Assembly: GCF_014195545.1 (NCBI RefSeq) | Contig: NZ_JACIBX010000009.1 | Location: 114,370 to 178,369, forward strand | Length of the DNA: 64,000 nt | Reading direction: 5' to 3' | Source of the DNA: Limimaricola variabilis | GTDB lineage: Bacteria; Pseudomonadota; Alphaproteobacteria; Rhodobacterales; Rhodobacteraceae | Shown here: piece by piece, positions 6,837 through 16,551 of the stretch | Layout: each line of letters opens with the position of its first letter | How positions within the stretch are numbered: the first letter of the stretch is position 1 | Program-made: the position numbers and the translations under genes | Notes under the pieces: generated by a model | The model's input: the letters and a program-made list of their open reading frames with translations, nothing else | Databases searched by the model: none | What the model was told of the DNA's origin: nothing

Positions 6837-6858
6837 CGATTCGACTAGTTGGAACGGC

Positions 6859-6879
6859 TTATCCCCGGCCTTATCCACA
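6859..6879 (+). promoter_or_regulatory. Pair of DnaA-box-like sites upstream of the dcw cluster
   Basis: TTATCCCCG (6859-6867) and the consensus DnaA box TTATCCACA (6871-6879) lie in the same orientation 12 bp apart, near the downstream end of the mrp region. DnaA is known to control division genes in Caulobacter; here that role is inferred. Two boxes are too few to propose a replication origin. Confidence 0.5.
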
Positions 6880-7063
6880 ACCGGCGGAACTTTTCCCTGA
6901 TTTCGACGTTCTGATGGTGAATCTGATGGTGAAGTTGGGCCCGCACCTTGTGCGGTCTCTTTCGGGTGGGTCCGGGAAATGGTGGCCCCACCTCACCTTC
7001 ATCACATCCCCATATATTGATGAGTCTCGGTCTTCGCATCTAGATGGTGTGTTCATGGGGTGA

Positions 7064-7078
7064 CCGAATCGTGACAAT
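7064..7078 (+). repeat. 15-bp direct repeat CCGAATCGTGACAAT, copy 2
   Basis: Second copy of the repeat at 6822-6836, about 55 bp upstream of the candidate upsM promoter. Between the two copies further GANTC sites lie at 6919-6923 and 7022-7026, and a short CCGCAC-CTT-GTGCGG hairpin followed by TCTCTTT lies at 6941-6962. Confidence 0.7.
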
Positions 7079-7132
7079 GGCGGTGCGGTTGAGAAACAAC
7101 ACTCCCGACAAGCGCCAATTTGGCCCGGAAAT

Positions 7133-7161
7133 TTGTTGCCTCCCATGAATTCCCATGGCAT
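7133..7161 (+). promoter_or_regulatory. Candidate upsM/dcw promoter
   Basis: TTGTTG (7133-7138) is 17 bp from TGGCAT (7156-7161). A start near 7168 would put the leader of mraZ at about 260 nt and the leader sRNA at about 210 nt, close to the layout reported for R. sphaeroides UpsM. The -10 match is weak. Confidence 0.35.
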
Positions 7162-7167
7162 CCCTAT

Positions 7168-7378
7168 GGCCAAGGAAACGGTGGACAGACGGACTAGGGG
7201 CACCCAAGACCCCATCGGCAAAATAGAGCAGGTTCATACAGGCAACCCGCTGTTTTCTAACAAGAGATCCGGCGCGCGAGCGAGCAGACATCCCCCCAGG
7301 TGGCGCGCGCGATCGGACATCCCGGAAACGGGACGATGCGGCGGATCGAGCAGTGGCAGCAGCTCGATCCGCCGTTTT
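7168..7378 (+). ncRNA. upsM: UpsM-like leader sRNA upstream of mraZ
   Basis: The region between the candidate promoter and mraZ has no convincing coding frame but ends in a strong intrinsic terminator 52 bp before mraZ. This is the arrangement of UpsM, the sRNA made from the unusually long 5' leader of the dcw operon in R. sphaeroides, where most transcripts stop at the leader terminator and a fraction continue into mraZ. The 5' end is approximate. Identification rests on position, size and terminator, not on an alignment. Confidence 0.6.
7339..7378 (+). terminator. Intrinsic terminator between upsM and mraZ
   Basis: CGGCGGATCGAGC (7339-7351) and GCTCGATCCGCCG (7362-7374) form a perfect 13-bp stem with a 10-base loop, followed by TTTT. 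It lies inside the mraZ leader and so must be read through, or the RNA processed, for the dcw operon to be expressed. Confidence 0.8.
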
Positions 7379-7430
7379 CGTATCACGGGTCTGACGACCT
7401 GGGCGGGCAGGAACGAGGGTCGCGGACAGC

Positions 7431-7925
7431 GTGCTGGGGTTTACCGGAGAGTATCCGCAGAAGATCGACGGGAAAGGGCGCATGTCCATCCCGGCTGACT
7501 TCCGCCGCGTGCTCGAGGCCGGCGACCCGGACTGGACCGAAGGACTTTCTCCCAAGCTTTACCTGCAGTTCGGCGATCATCTTAAAGACAATCTGCGGGT
7601 CTATTCGGTCGAGGAGTTCGACCGCATCGCCGCGCAGATCCGCGCCATGCCCGTGGGCTCCAAGCAAAAGCAGATGGTGAGCCGGCTCTATCTCGGCCAG
7701 TCGATGAAGCTCGAGGTCGACCGCGACGGCCGCATCGTCATGCCGATCCGCCAGCGCCGCAAGCTCGGGCTGGAGCAGGGCGAGGTCTTGTTCATGGGCG
7801 TGGGCGACTATTTCGAGATCTGGAAGGCCGACACCTTCGAGCAGACCGTGGGCCAGGAGGTCACCGATTGGCTCGAAGAGCTGCCCGAAGGTTTCGATCC
7901 GCTGAGCCTGGTAGAGGGGCTCTGA
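7431..7925 (+). CDS. mraZ: Transcriptional regulator MraZ
   Basis: A 164-residue protein with two AbrB/SpoVT-like domains, the first opening [19 protein letters not shown] and the second built around the [13 protein letters not shown] block. MraZ binds direct repeats before its own operon and is usually a repressor of the dcw cluster. Translation starts at GTG 7431, where the family starts; the ribosome binding site is weak. It is the first coding gene of the dcw operon, downstream of the upsM terminator. Confidence 0.95.
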   Translation: MLGFTGEYPQKIDGKGRMSIPADFRRVLEAGDPDWTEGLSPKLYLQFGDHLKDNLRVYSVEEFDRIAAQIRAMPVGSKQKQMVSRLYLGQSMKLEVDRDGRIVMPIRQRRKLGLEQGEVLFMGVGDYFEIWKADTFEQTVGQEVTDWLEELPEGFDPLSLVEGL

Positions 7926-7929
7926 GCCT

Positions 7930-8904
7930 ATGACCGACGCGCCGCATATCCCGGTCCTGCTGCGTCCGCTGATCGCCGCGCTGGCGCCGATCAAAGGCAT
8001 CTGGCTGGACGGCACCTTTGGGGCCGGTGGCTATACCCGGGCGCTCCTGGACGCGGGGGCCGACAAGGTCTTCGCGGTGGATCGCGATCCCTCGACCTTC
8101 GAGATGGCCCAAGCCTGGGCCGGGCAGTATGGCGACCGGCTGCAGATGCGCGAGGGACGGTTCTCACAGCTCGACGCGCTGGCGGGCGAGCCGCTCGACG
8201 GCGTCGTGCTTGATCTGGGCGTGTCCTCGATGCAGATCGATCAGGCCGAGCGGGGGTTCTCCTTCCAGAAGGACGGCCCGCTCGACATGCGCATGGGGCG
8301 CGACGGCCCCTCCGCCGCCGATCTGGTCAACGAGGCCGACGAGGCGCATCTGGCCCGCATCCTGTTCCTCTATGGCGAGGAGCGGCAGAGCCGCCGCATC
8401 GCTCGCGCGATCATCGCCGCGCGCCCCGTCACGACGACGCTGCAACTCGCCGAGATCGTGAAATCCTGTCTGCCGCGTCAGAAGCCGGGTCAGAGTCACC
8501 CCGCCACGCGCAGCTTCCAGGCGCTCAGGATCGCGGTGAACGAAGAGTATGACGAGCTGTTCGAGGGGCTCGCCGCCGCCGAGCGCGCGCTCAAGCCCGG
8601 CGGTCTCCTGGGCGTGGTGACCTTCCATTCGGTCGAGGACCGGATGGTCAAGCGCTTCATGCAACTGCGATCCGGCGCCACCGGCAACGCCAACCGCTTC
8701 GCCCCGGAGGTCGAGGGCCCGCCGCCGGCCTTCGAGCTGGTGGGACGCAAGGCGGTGGCCGCCGATGATGATGAACTCGCCGTCAATCCGCGCGCCCGCT
8801 CGGCGCGGCTCAGGATCGCGCGGCGCACCGATGCCCCGGCGGGTCGGGCCGAACCGGCCGCGCTGGGAATGCCCGTTCTGGACAAGGGGGAGAAACGCCG
8901 ATGA
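7930..8904 (+). CDS. rsmH: 16S rRNA (cytosine-1402-N4)-methyltransferase RsmH
   Basis: A full-length 324-residue protein. The start [13 protein letters not shown] and the SAM-binding loop [14 protein letters not shown] are diagnostic, as are [20 protein letters not shown] and the later [18 protein letters not shown] block. It methylates N4 of C1402 in 16S rRNA in the small subunit decoding centre. The gene starts four bases after mraZ and overlaps ftsL by the 4-base ATGA, which implies translational coupling. Confidence 0.96.
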   Translation: MTDAPHIPVLLRPLIAALAPIKGIWLDGTFGAGGYTRALLDAGADKVFAVDRDPSTFEMAQAWAGQYGDRLQMREGRFSQLDALAGEPLDGVVLDLGVSSMQIDQAERGFSFQKDGPLDMRMGRDGPSAADLVNEADEAHLARILFLYGEERQSRRIARAIIAARPVTTTLQLAEIVKSCLPRQKPGQSHPATRSFQALRIAVNEEYDELFEGLAAAERALKPGGLLGVVTFHSVEDRMVKRFMQLRSGATGNANRFAPEVEGPPPAFELVGRKAVAADDDELAVNPRARSARLRIARRTDAPAGRAEPAALGMPVLDKGEKRR

Positions 8905-9260
8905 GGGGCGTGATCTACGTGTTTTCGGCCTTGGCCGTCGTCGCTCTGGGGTTCTGGGCCTACCAGGAGAACTACGCCACGCAGCAATCCCTGCGTGAGG
9001 TTCGGCAGCTCTACGCCAAGATCGGTGCGGCGCATGCGCGGCTGGGCATGCTCAACGCCGAATGGGCCTATCTCAACCGTCCCGACCGGCTGCGCGATCT
9101 CGCCGACCTGAACTTCGACCGGCTCGGCCTGCTGCCGCTGCGGCCGGAGGCTTTCGGCCATGTCCAGCAGGTCGGCTTCCCGCCGGAGATGCTGCCGCCG
9201 ATCATGAACCCGGTCGAGGTGTCCTCGGCCTTCATGAACACCGACGAGGAACCGCTGTGA
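8901..9260 (+). CDS. ftsL: Cell division protein FtsL
   Basis: A 119-residue bitopic protein with a very short cytoplasmic start, one transmembrane segment (about residues 4-22) and a periplasmic helix (about 25-70) that contains the [24 protein letters not shown] coiled-coil region. [14 protein letters not shown] stretch leads to the C-terminal tail. FtsL forms the FtsQLB complex that activates FtsWI septal synthesis. Identification rests on size, topology and its fixed place between rsmH and ftsI; sequence conservation in the family is low. It overlaps both neighbours by four bases. Confidence 0.9.
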   Translation: MRGVIYVFSALAVVALGFWAYQENYATQQSLREVRQLYAKIGAAHARLGMLNAEWAYLNRPDRLRDLADLNFDRLGLLPLRPEAFGHVQQVGFPPEMLPPIMNPVEVSSAFMNTDEEPL

Positions 9261-11041
9261 TCCGACGGCCGCTGCGCCCGCTGGCGCGTATCCTCAAGGC
9301 CCGCGAACGCGGCGAGAATCCGGACGCGATCGAACGCGAAAACCTCCGGCTCCGTCACGAGGAAGTCCGCGACCGGGCGAGGAGCCGCGCCGAAGGGCGC
9401 CTCTTGGTGATGGGCGGCTTCTTCCTGCTGGCCTTCGGCGCGATCGGCGTGAAGATGGCCGGCATGGCCGGCGCCCCTGCCGAAGAGCCGCGCGCCTCGG
9501 CCTCGGGCAACCCGATTATCGCCCAGCGCGCCGACATCATCGACCGCGAGGGGCGGATCCTCGCCACCAACCTCGACACCTATGCCCTCTACGCCCAGCC
9601 GCCGCAGATGATCGACCCGGTCCGCTCGGCCGCCGAGCTGGTGCGGATCTTCCCCGAGCTGGACGAACAGGAACTGCTCGAGGACTTCACCGGTCCCCGC
9701 AAGTTCATGTGGATCCGCAAGCAGATCAGCCCCGAGCAGCGGCAGGCGGTGCATGACATCGGCGATCCCGGCCTGCTGTTCGGCCCGCGCGAAATGCGGA
9801 TCTATCCCAACGGGCCGATCGCGTCACATATCCTCGGCGGCGCGAGCTACGGCCGCGAGGGCGTCTCTTCGGCAGAGGTGATCGGTGTGGCCGGGGTGGA
9901 GCGCCGATTCGATGCCTACCTCCGCGACCCGGCCAACGAGGGCGCGCCGTTGCGGTTGTCCCTGGACCTTACCGTGCAATCCGCGGTGGAGGAGGTGCTG
10001 CTGGGCGGCATGAATCTGCTCAATGCCCGTGGCGCTGCTGCCGTGTTGATGGAGGCCAAGACCGGCGAGATCGTCGCCATGGCGAGCCTACCGGATTTCG
10101 ATCCGAACAACCGGCCCCGGCCGCTGACCAAGGGCTCGCCCGCCGACAGCCCGCTGTTCAATCGCATGGTGCAGGGCGTCTACGAGCTTGGCTCGGTCTT
10201 CAAGATCTTCGCGGTCGCGCAGGGGCTCGAGATGGGGCTGATCCAGCCTTCGACCATGATCGACACCAAGGGCCCCATGACTTGGGGCCGGTTCCGAATC
10301 CGCGATTTCCACGATTACGGCCCGCAGCTCTCGGCCACAGACGTGATCGTCGAAAGCTCCAACATCGGCACCTCGCGCATCGCGCTGATGTTCGGCGCCG
10401 AGAAGCAGAAGGAATTCCTCGGCAAGCTCGGCATGCTCGAGCCTACGGCAGTCGAGATGATCGAGGCGCCGACCGGCAAGCCCCTGCTGCCCGCCCAGTG
10501 GTCGGAGATCTCGACCATGACGATCTCCTATGGCCACGGCCTCTCGGTCACGCCGCTGCACCTCGCCGCGGGTTACGCGACGCTGGCGAATGGCGGTCTC
10601 AAGGTCACGCCGACGCTGCTGCACAAGGCGAACCGGGCCCCCGGTGAACGGGTGGTGAGCGAACAGACCGCCGCCGCCACCCGCGCCATGCTGCGCGCCG
10701 TGGTGAGCCGCGGCACCGCGAGCCTCGGCGATGTCGACGGCTACGAGGTCGGTGGCAAGACCGGCACCGCCGACAAGCCCAAGGAAAACGGCGGCGGCTA
10801 TTACAAGGACAAGGTGATCTCCACCTTCGCCGGCATGTTTCCGGCCTCCGATCCGAAATACGTCTTCGTCGTGACCTTCGACGAACCCGTGGAAACCACC
10901 GGTTCGATCCCGCGCCGCACCGCCGGCTGGACGGCCGTTCCGGTGGCCGCGGAGATGATCCGGCGGACCGCGCCGCTGCTGGGTGTCAGGCCGCAGGTTG
11001 AAGGTGCGCCCTTCGAGGGTATATCGCTCGCTGCGAACTAG
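9257..11041 (+). CDS. ftsI: Septal peptidoglycan transpeptidase FtsI (PBP3)
   Basis: A 594-residue class B penicillin-binding protein. A basic cytoplasmic tail and one transmembrane segment (about residues 45-68) are followed by the pedestal domain. The transpeptidase domain has GSVFK with nucleophile Ser313, SSN in the VIVESSNIGTSRIAL block, and KTGTADK with Lys501. FtsI cross-links septal peptidoglycan together with the FtsW polymerase. GTG 9257 overlaps the ftsL stop by four bases; upstream in-frame sequence is ftsL in another frame. Confidence 0.95.
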   Translation: MIRRPLRPLARILKARERGENPDAIERENLRLRHEEVRDRARSRAEGRLLVMGGFFLLAFGAIGVKMAGMAGAPAEEPRASASGNPIIAQRADIIDREGRILATNLDTYALYAQPPQMIDPVRSAAELVRIFPELDEQELLEDFTGPRKFMWIRKQISPEQRQAVHDIGDPGLLFGPREMRIYPNGPIASHILGGASYGREGVSSAEVIGVAGVERRFDAYLRDPANEGAPLRLSLDLTVQSAVEEVLLGGMNLLNARGAAAVLMEAKTGEIVAMASLPDFDPNNRPRPLTKGSPADSPLFNRMVQGVYELGSVFKIFAVAQGLEMGLIQPSTMIDTKGPMTWGRFRIRDFHDYGPQLSATDVIVESSNIGTSRIALMFGAEKQKEFLGKLGMLEPTAVEMIEAPTGKPLLPAQWSEISTMTISYGHGLSVTPLHLAAGYATLANGGLKVTPTLLHKANRAPGERVVSEQTAAATRAMLRAVVSRGTASLGDVDGYEVGGKTGTADKPKENGGGYYKDKVISTFAGMFPASDPKYVFVVTFDEPVETTGSIPRRTAGWTAVPVAAEMIRRTAPLLGVRPQVEGAPFEGISLAAN

Positions 11042-11057
11042 GCTGCGAGGGGCTGAC

Positions 11058-12560
11058 ATGGACGGCAAACAGGCCACGCTGGCCGAATTGGGGCTGACGG
11101 CCCAGGGTGGCCGCGAAGCGCGGCTGACCGGGCTGACGGCGGACAGCCGCGAAGTCCGCGAGGGCCATCTCTTCGCGGCGCTGCCCGGCAGCGTCGCGCA
11201 TGGTGCGGGCTTCATCGAGACCGCGCTCGAAAAGGGCGCGTCTGCGATCCTCACCGATGCGGAGGGCGCACGCATCGCCGCGCCCACGCTGGCCGGATCG
11301 GATGTCGCGCTGGTGGTGGCCGAGGAGCCGCGCCAGGCCCTGGCGCGGGCCGCCGCGCTCTGGTTCGGAGCGGCACCCGAGACCATCGTCGCGGTCACCG
11401 GCACCAACGGTAAGACCTCCGTCTCGACATTCGCCCGGATGATCTGGATGGCGCTGGGCCGCCGCGCGGTCAATCTCGGCACGACCGGGGTCGAGGGCGC
11501 CTGGACCTACCCGCTCCGCCATACCACGCCGGATCCAATCACCCTGCACCGGGCGCTGGCGCAGGCCGCGCGCGAGGGTGTCACCCATGTGGCGATGGAA
11601 GCTTCCTCCCACGGGCTCGATCAGCACCGGCTCGACGGGGTGATCCCGGCGGCGGCGGGCTTTACCAATTTCAGCCAGGACCATCTCGACTACCATCACA
11701 GCTTCGAGGCCTATTTCGAAGCCAAGCTGGCGCTGTTCGAGCGGGTGCTCCCCGAAGAGGGGGTGGTCGCCACCAATCTCGACGATGCGAAGGGTGCCGA
11801 GATTGCCCGCCGTGGCGCTGCGCGTGGCCAGGAAGTGATCGGCGTCGGGCGGGGCGAGGGCGCGCGGCTGCGGCTGCTGGCCCAGCGCTTCGACGCCACT
11901 GGGCAGGAGCTGCGATTCGCTTGGCAGGGGGTGGCACGGATGTGCCGGCTCGATCTCGTCGGCGGCTTTCAGGCCGAGAACGTCCTGCTCGCCGCGGCGC
12001 TGGTGATCGGCGCGGGCGAGGATCCCGACGAGGTGTTCCGCGCACTGCCAGAGCTGACCACCGTGCGCGGCCGAATGCAGCTTGCCGCGCAACGCGACAA
12101 CGGCGCCACGATCTTCGTCGACTATGCCCATACGCCTGACGCGATCGAAACCGCGCTCAAGGCGCTGCGCCCGCATGTGATGGGGCGGATCATCGCCATC
12201 GTCGGCGCCGGCGGCGACCGCGATCGCACCAAGCGACCGCTGATGGGCGCGGCGGCGGCGCATCATGCCGACGCGGTGATCGTCACCGACGACAACCCGC
12301 GCTCGGAGGATCCTGCCTCGATTCGGGCCGCCGTGCTCGAAGGTGCGCGGGGCGTGATGGGCGGGGCCGAAAGCGTCACCGAGACCGGCGACCGGGCAGA
12401 GGCGATCCTGCGCGGGGTCGACGCGCTGGGACCCGGCGACGCGCTCCTGATCTGCGGCAAGGGGCATGAGACCGGCCAGATCGTCGGCCAGGATATCCTG
12501 CCATTCGATGACGCCGAGCAGGCCTCGGTCGCCGTGGCCGCGCTGGAGGGGCACGCATGA
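11058..12560 (+). CDS. murE: UDP-MurNAc-L-Ala-D-Glu:meso-diaminopimelate ligase MurE
   Basis: A 500-residue Mur ligase with the P-loop VTGTNGKTS, the TTPDPITLHR substrate block and the KGHETGQI block near the C-terminus. The DNPRSEDP motif is the meso-diaminopimelate specificity motif, so this organism uses meso-DAP peptidoglycan. It adds the third stem-peptide residue in the cytoplasm. ATG 11058 has GAGG eight bases upstream. It overlaps murF by ATGA. Confidence 0.96.
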   Translation: MDGKQATLAELGLTAQGGREARLTGLTADSREVREGHLFAALPGSVAHGAGFIETALEKGASAILTDAEGARIAAPTLAGSDVALVVAEEPRQALARAAALWFGAAPETIVAVTGTNGKTSVSTFARMIWMALGRRAVNLGTTGVEGAWTYPLRHTTPDPITLHRALAQAAREGVTHVAMEASSHGLDQHRLDGVIPAAAGFTNFSQDHLDYHHSFEAYFEAKLALFERVLPEEGVVATNLDDAKGAEIARRGAARGQEVIGVGRGEGARLRLLAQRFDATGQELRFAWQGVARMCRLDLVGGFQAENVLLAAALVIGAGEDPDEVFRALPELTTVRGRMQLAAQRDNGATIFVDYAHTPDAIETALKALRPHVMGRIIAIVGAGGDRDRTKRPLMGAAAAHHADAVIVTDDNPRSEDPASIRAAVLEGARGVMGGAESVTETGDRAEAILRGVDALGPGDALLICGKGHETGQIVGQDILPFDDAEQASVAVAALEGHA

Positions 12561-13999
12561 CATTGTGGAGCGCTGCAGATGCGGCCGAAGCCACTGGCGG
12601 CCGGGCCACGACCGGCTGGGCCGCCACCGGCGTCTCGATCGACACCCGCACCATCCGGCCCGGCGACCTGTTCGTGGCGCTCGCCGCCGCGCGTGACGGG
12701 CATGACTTCGTGGCACAGGCGCTCGACAAGGGGGCGGCGGCCGCGCTGGTCAGCCGCATTCCCGAAGGCGTAGATCCCGGTGCGCCGCTGCTGATCGTCG
12801 ACGAGGTGCTCCCGGCGCTGGAGCGGCTGGGCATGGCCGGTCGCGCCCGCACGAAAGCCAAGGTCGCGGCGATCACCGGCTCGGTCGGCAAGACCTCGAC
12901 CAAGGAGATGCTTCGGGCCGCGCTGGAGGGGCAGGGCAAGGTCCATGCCGCCGAGGCCAGCTACAACAATCATTGGGGCGTGCCGCTGACACTGGCGCGG
13001 ATGCCCGCCGACACCGATTTCGCAGTGATCGAGATCGGCATGAACCACCCCGGCGAGATTGCGCCGCTGGCGCGCATGGCGCGGCCGCATGTGGCGATGG
13101 TCACCACCGTCGCCGCCGTCCATCTTGAGGCCTTCGAGAACGTCGAAGGAATCGCGCGCGAGAAGGCCGCGATCTTCGAAGGGCTGGAGCCCGGCGGCTG
13201 TGCCGTGGTCAATGGCGATCTTCCGACCAGTCCGATCCTGCGCGCGGCAGCACGCGCCGCCGGAGCGCGGATCGTGGGCTTCGGCGCGGGTGTGAGCAAT
13301 CATCACCGTCTGCGCGAGGCGCATCTGCGCGACGGCGCGACGGTGGGCCGGGCCCGGCTGTGGCGGACCGAGGTAGCGCTCAAGGTGGCGACCGAGGGGC
13401 GGCACTTCATGCTCAACGCGCTTGGCGTCATCGCCGTGGCCCAGGCCATGGGCGCCGACCGCGCGCGCGCGATCTGCAACCTCTCGGCATGGGCACCGCC
13501 CGCCGGGCGCGGCACGCGCGAGACGATCGTGCTCGACCCCGCCCGCGAGGGCGAGACGCTGGAGTTGATCGACGACGCCTTCAACGCCAACCCGACCTCG
13601 CTTTCGGCCTCGCTCGCGGTGCTGGCCGCTTCGACCCCGCGCGACGGGGTAGGGCGGGTGCATCGCGGCCGGCGCATCGCGATCCTCGGCGACATGCTGG
13701 AACTCGGTCCACAGGAGCACGAGATGCATGCGGCGATGGCCGACGATCCGGCGATAGCGGCGATCCGTACGGTCCATTGCGTCGGCCCGCGGATGCGGGC
13801 GCTGCACGCGGCGCTGCCGGCCGAGCGGCGCGGCCGCTGGGTCGGGCGGGCCGAGGAACTCCTGCCCGATCTGGCAAGGCTCGTCGATTCCGGCGATGTC
13901 GTGCTGGTCAAGGGCTCGAAGGGCAGCCAGGTGAGCCGCCTCGTTGACGCGATCCGCAAACTGGGGCAACGCAACCCCTCCGGCGACAAGGAGGCCTGA
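12557..13999 (+). CDS. murF: UDP-MurNAc-tripeptide:D-Ala-D-Ala ligase MurF
   Basis: A 480-residue Mur ligase. The ATP loop [13 protein letters not shown] is the MurF form, and [10 protein letters not shown] and the later [10 protein letters not shown] block are MurF signatures. It adds the D-Ala-D-Ala dipeptide to complete the cytoplasmic pentapeptide precursor. It starts within the murE stop codon overlap and is followed after five bases by mraY. Confidence 0.96.
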   Translation: MTLWSAADAAEATGGRATTGWAATGVSIDTRTIRPGDLFVALAAARDGHDFVAQALDKGAAAALVSRIPEGVDPGAPLLIVDEVLPALERLGMAGRARTKAKVAAITGSVGKTSTKEMLRAALEGQGKVHAAEASYNNHWGVPLTLARMPADTDFAVIEIGMNHPGEIAPLARMARPHVAMVTTVAAVHLEAFENVEGIAREKAAIFEGLEPGGCAVVNGDLPTSPILRAAARAAGARIVGFGAGVSNHHRLREAHLRDGATVGRARLWRTEVALKVATEGRHFMLNALGVIAVAQAMGADRARAICNLSAWAPPAGRGTRETIVLDPAREGETLELIDDAFNANPTSLSASLAVLAASTPRDGVGRVHRGRRIAILGDMLELGPQEHEMHAAMADDPAIAAIRTVHCVGPRMRALHAALPAERRGRWVGRAEELLPDLARLVDSGDVVLVKGSKGSQVSRLVDAIRKLGQRNPSGDKEA

Positions 14000-14004
14000 G
14001 GCCC

Positions 14005-15087
14005 ATGCTCTATCTGCTGACGCTGCTCTCCGACGGCGGCGACTTCTTCAACCTGTTCCGCTACATTACCTTCCGGGCAGGCGGGGCCTTCCTGACGTCG
14101 CTGCTGTTCGGCTTCCTGTTCGGGCCGCCGCTGATCAACGTGCTGCGCCGCACGCAGGGCAAGGGCCAGCCGATCCGCACCGACGGCCCCGAGGGACATT
14201 TCGTCAAGGCGGGCACCCCGACCATGGGCGGCCTGCTGATCGTCGGCGCGCTGCTGACCTCGACGCTGCTCTGGGCGCGGCTCGACAACCCCTACGTGCT
14301 GATGGTGCTGTTCGTGACGCTGGGCTTCGCGCTGATCGGCTTTGCCGACGATTACGCGAAGGTGCGCAAGCAGAACACCGACGGCGTCTCGGGCAAGGTC
14401 CGCTTGGGACTGGGCTTCGCGATCGCCGGTCTCGCCGGCTGGTGGGCCGCCATGTACCACCCCGACAACCTGACCCATCAACTCGCCTTTCCGGTCTATA
14501 ACGAGATGCTGCTGAACCTCGGCATCCTCTTCGTGCCGTTCGCGATGATCGTCATCGTCGGTGCGGCCAACGCGGTGAACCTCACCGACGGGCTCGACGG
14601 GCTCGCCATCATGCCGGTGATGATCGCTGCCGGTGCCTTCGGCGTCATCGCCTATGCCGTGGGCCGCACCGACTTCACCGAGTATCTCGGCGTTCATTAC
14701 GTGCCCGACACCGGCGAGATCCTGATCTTCGCCATGGGGCTGATCGGCGGCGGCCTCGGCTTCCTGTGGTACAACGCGCCGCCGGCGGCAGTTTTCATGG
14801 GCGACACCGGCAGCCTCGCGCTGGGCGGGGGCCTCGGCGCCATCGCGGTCGCGACCAAGCACGAGATCGTTCTCGCCATCGTCGGCGGGCTCTTCGTGGT
14901 CGAGGCGCTCTCGGTGATCATCCAGGTGCTCTATTTCAAACGCACCGGTCGCCGGGTCTTCCTGATGGCGCCGATCCACCACCATTACGAGAAGAAGGGC
15001 TGGTCCGAGCCGCAGATCGTGATCCGCTTTTGGATCATCTCGCTGATCCTCGCGATGATCGGCCTCGCCACGCTCAAGCTGCGCTGA
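14005..15087 (+). CDS. mraY: Phospho-MurNAc-pentapeptide translocase MraY
   Basis: A 360-residue polytopic membrane enzyme with about ten transmembrane helices. It has the family motifs [13 protein letters not shown] (catalytic Asp pair), [13 protein letters not shown] and [14 protein letters not shown] (HHH motif near the C-terminus). It transfers the precursor to undecaprenyl phosphate, giving lipid I on the inner face of the membrane. Confidence 0.97.
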   Translation: MLYLLTLLSDGGDFFNLFRYITFRAGGAFLTSLLFGFLFGPPLINVLRRTQGKGQPIRTDGPEGHFVKAGTPTMGGLLIVGALLTSTLLWARLDNPYVLMVLFVTLGFALIGFADDYAKVRKQNTDGVSGKVRLGLGFAIAGLAGWWAAMYHPDNLTHQLAFPVYNEMLLNLGILFVPFAMIVIVGAANAVNLTDGLDGLAIMPVMIAAGAFGVIAYAVGRTDFTEYLGVHYVPDTGEILIFAMGLIGGGLGFLWYNAPPAAVFMGDTGSLALGGGLGAIAVATKHEIVLAIVGGLFVVEALSVIIQVLYFKRTGRRVFLMAPIHHHYEKKGWSEPQIVIRFWIISLILAMIGLATLKLR

Positions 15088-15105
15088 CATCACGGAGAGA
15101 CACGC

Positions 15106-16503
15106 ATGATCCCGGTTCGTGGAATGGACGGCCAGACCGTCGCGGTGCTTGGCCTCGGCCGGTCGGGCCGGGCCACGGCGGCGGCGCTGCGCGCGGGTGG
15201 CGCGCAGGTCGTCGCTTGGGATGACGGTCCCTCAGGCCGCGAAGCCGCCGAGGCCGAGGGGATCGAGCTGCGCGACCTGACCCGTGCCCCGGCCTATGAA
15301 GGCGTGTCACTGCTCGTCACCTCGCCGGGCATCCCGCATCTCTACCCCGCGCCGCATGCGGCCATCGCCGCCGCTTGGGAGGCGGGGGTGCCGGTCGACA
15401 ACGATATCGGCCTGTTCTTCCGCAGCTACGCGACCGAGGATTTCGACCAGTTCGACACCATGCCGCGCATCGTCGCGGTCACCGGCTCGAACGGCAAGTC
15501 GACCACCTCCGCGCTGATCCATCACATCCTGACCGAGAACGGGCGGCCCGCGCAGCTTGCCGGCAATATCGGGCGCGGTGTGCTCGACCTCGACCCGCCG
15601 CATGACGGCGAGGTGGTGGTGCTGGAGCTGTCCAGCTACCAGACCGAGCTCGCGCGCGCGCTGACCCCGGACATCGCGGTGCTCACGAACCTGTCGCCCG
15701 ATCATCTCGACCGCCACGCGGGGCCGGGCGGCTATTTCGCCGCGAAGCGCCGGCTCTTTTCCGAAGGCGGCCCGGATCGCGCCGTGGTCGGGGTGGACGA
15801 GAACGAAGGGCGCTACCTCGCCAACCAGCTTGCCACCGGGCTGGCGGACGACCGTGTCATCGCGATCTCCTCGGGCCGCAAGCTCACCGGGCCGGGCTGG
15901 AACGTCTTCGCCCGCAAGGGTTTCCTCGCGGAGTATCGCAAGGGGCGGCAGGTCGCCTCTGTCGATCTGCGCGACATCCCCGGACTGCCGGGCGCGCATA
16001 ACCACCAGAACGCCTGCGCGGCCTGGGCGGTGGCGCGAGCACTCGGCCTGGGGCCGCGCGGCATCGAGGCGGCGCTGCGCTCCTATGGTGGCCTGCCGCA
16101 CCGCTCGCAGCGCGTGGGCGAGAAGGACGGTGTGATCTTCGTCAACGACAGCAAGGCCACGAATGTCGACGCGGCTGCCAAGGCGCTCGCCGCCTTTCCG
16201 CGAATCCGCTGGATCTGCGGCGGGCTGGAGAAAGAAGGCGGCCTCGGCGGCTTGGGCACGGGGCTCGCGAATGTGGCGAAGGCCTATGTGATCGGCCGCG
16301 AGGCCGAGGCGTTCGCCGTGAAGCTTTCGGGCGTCGAGGCGGAGGTCTGCGGTACCATGGCCGTCGCGGTCGAGCGCGCCATGGCCGAGGCGGAGCCAGG
16401 CGACACGGTCCTGCTGGCACCGGCGGCTGCGAGCTTCGACCAGTACGACAATTTCGAGAAGCGCGGCGAGGATTTCGTCGCGCAGGTGCGCGCGCGGCTC
16501 TGA
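15106..16503 (+). CDS. murD: UDP-MurNAc-L-Ala:D-Glu ligase MurD
   Basis: A 465-residue Mur ligase with an N-terminal nucleotide-binding fold ([13 protein letters not shown]), the ATP loop [16 protein letters not shown], an [12 protein letters not shown] block and a late [15 protein letters not shown] block. It adds D-glutamate as the second stem residue. ATG 15106 follows an AGAGA ribosome binding site and lies 18 bp after mraY. Confidence 0.96.
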   Translation: MIPVRGMDGQTVAVLGLGRSGRATAAALRAGGAQVVAWDDGPSGREAAEAEGIELRDLTRAPAYEGVSLLVTSPGIPHLYPAPHAAIAAAWEAGVPVDNDIGLFFRSYATEDFDQFDTMPRIVAVTGSNGKSTTSALIHHILTENGRPAQLAGNIGRGVLDLDPPHDGEVVVLELSSYQTELARALTPDIAVLTNLSPDHLDRHAGPGGYFAAKRRLFSEGGPDRAVVGVDENEGRYLANQLATGLADDRVIAISSGRKLTGPGWNVFARKGFLAEYRKGRQVASVDLRDIPGLPGAHNHQNACAAWAVARALGLGPRGIEAALRSYGGLPHRSQRVGEKDGVIFVNDSKATNVDAAAKALAAFPRIRWICGGLEKEGGLGGLGTGLANVAKAYVIGREAEAFAVKLSGVEAEVCGTMAVAVERAMAEAEPGDTVLLAPAAASFDQYDNFEKRGEDFVAQVRARL

Positions 16504-16506
16504 GAT

Positions 16507-16540
16507 CCCGGGGCCACGCGCCCAAGTGGGCGACCCCGGG
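16507..16540. terminator. GC-rich hairpin between convergent murD and the flavoprotein gene
   Basis: CCCGGGG (16507-16513) pairs with CCCCGGG (16534-16540), and GCGCCC (16518-16523) pairs with GGGCG (16528-16532) inside it. There is no T run, so termination strength is uncertain. Confidence 0.4.
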
Positions 16541-16551
16541 CGGCAGGGCGG

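Noticed and set aside
6748..7430. Chromosomal replication origin
   Set aside because: There are only two DnaA-like boxes, no AT-rich unwinding region and no dnaA, hemE or parAB neighbours.
7040..7555. Open frames on both strands within the mraZ leader
   Set aside because: No family similarity, no ribosome binding sites, and the region ends in an intrinsic terminator; a leader sRNA fits better.
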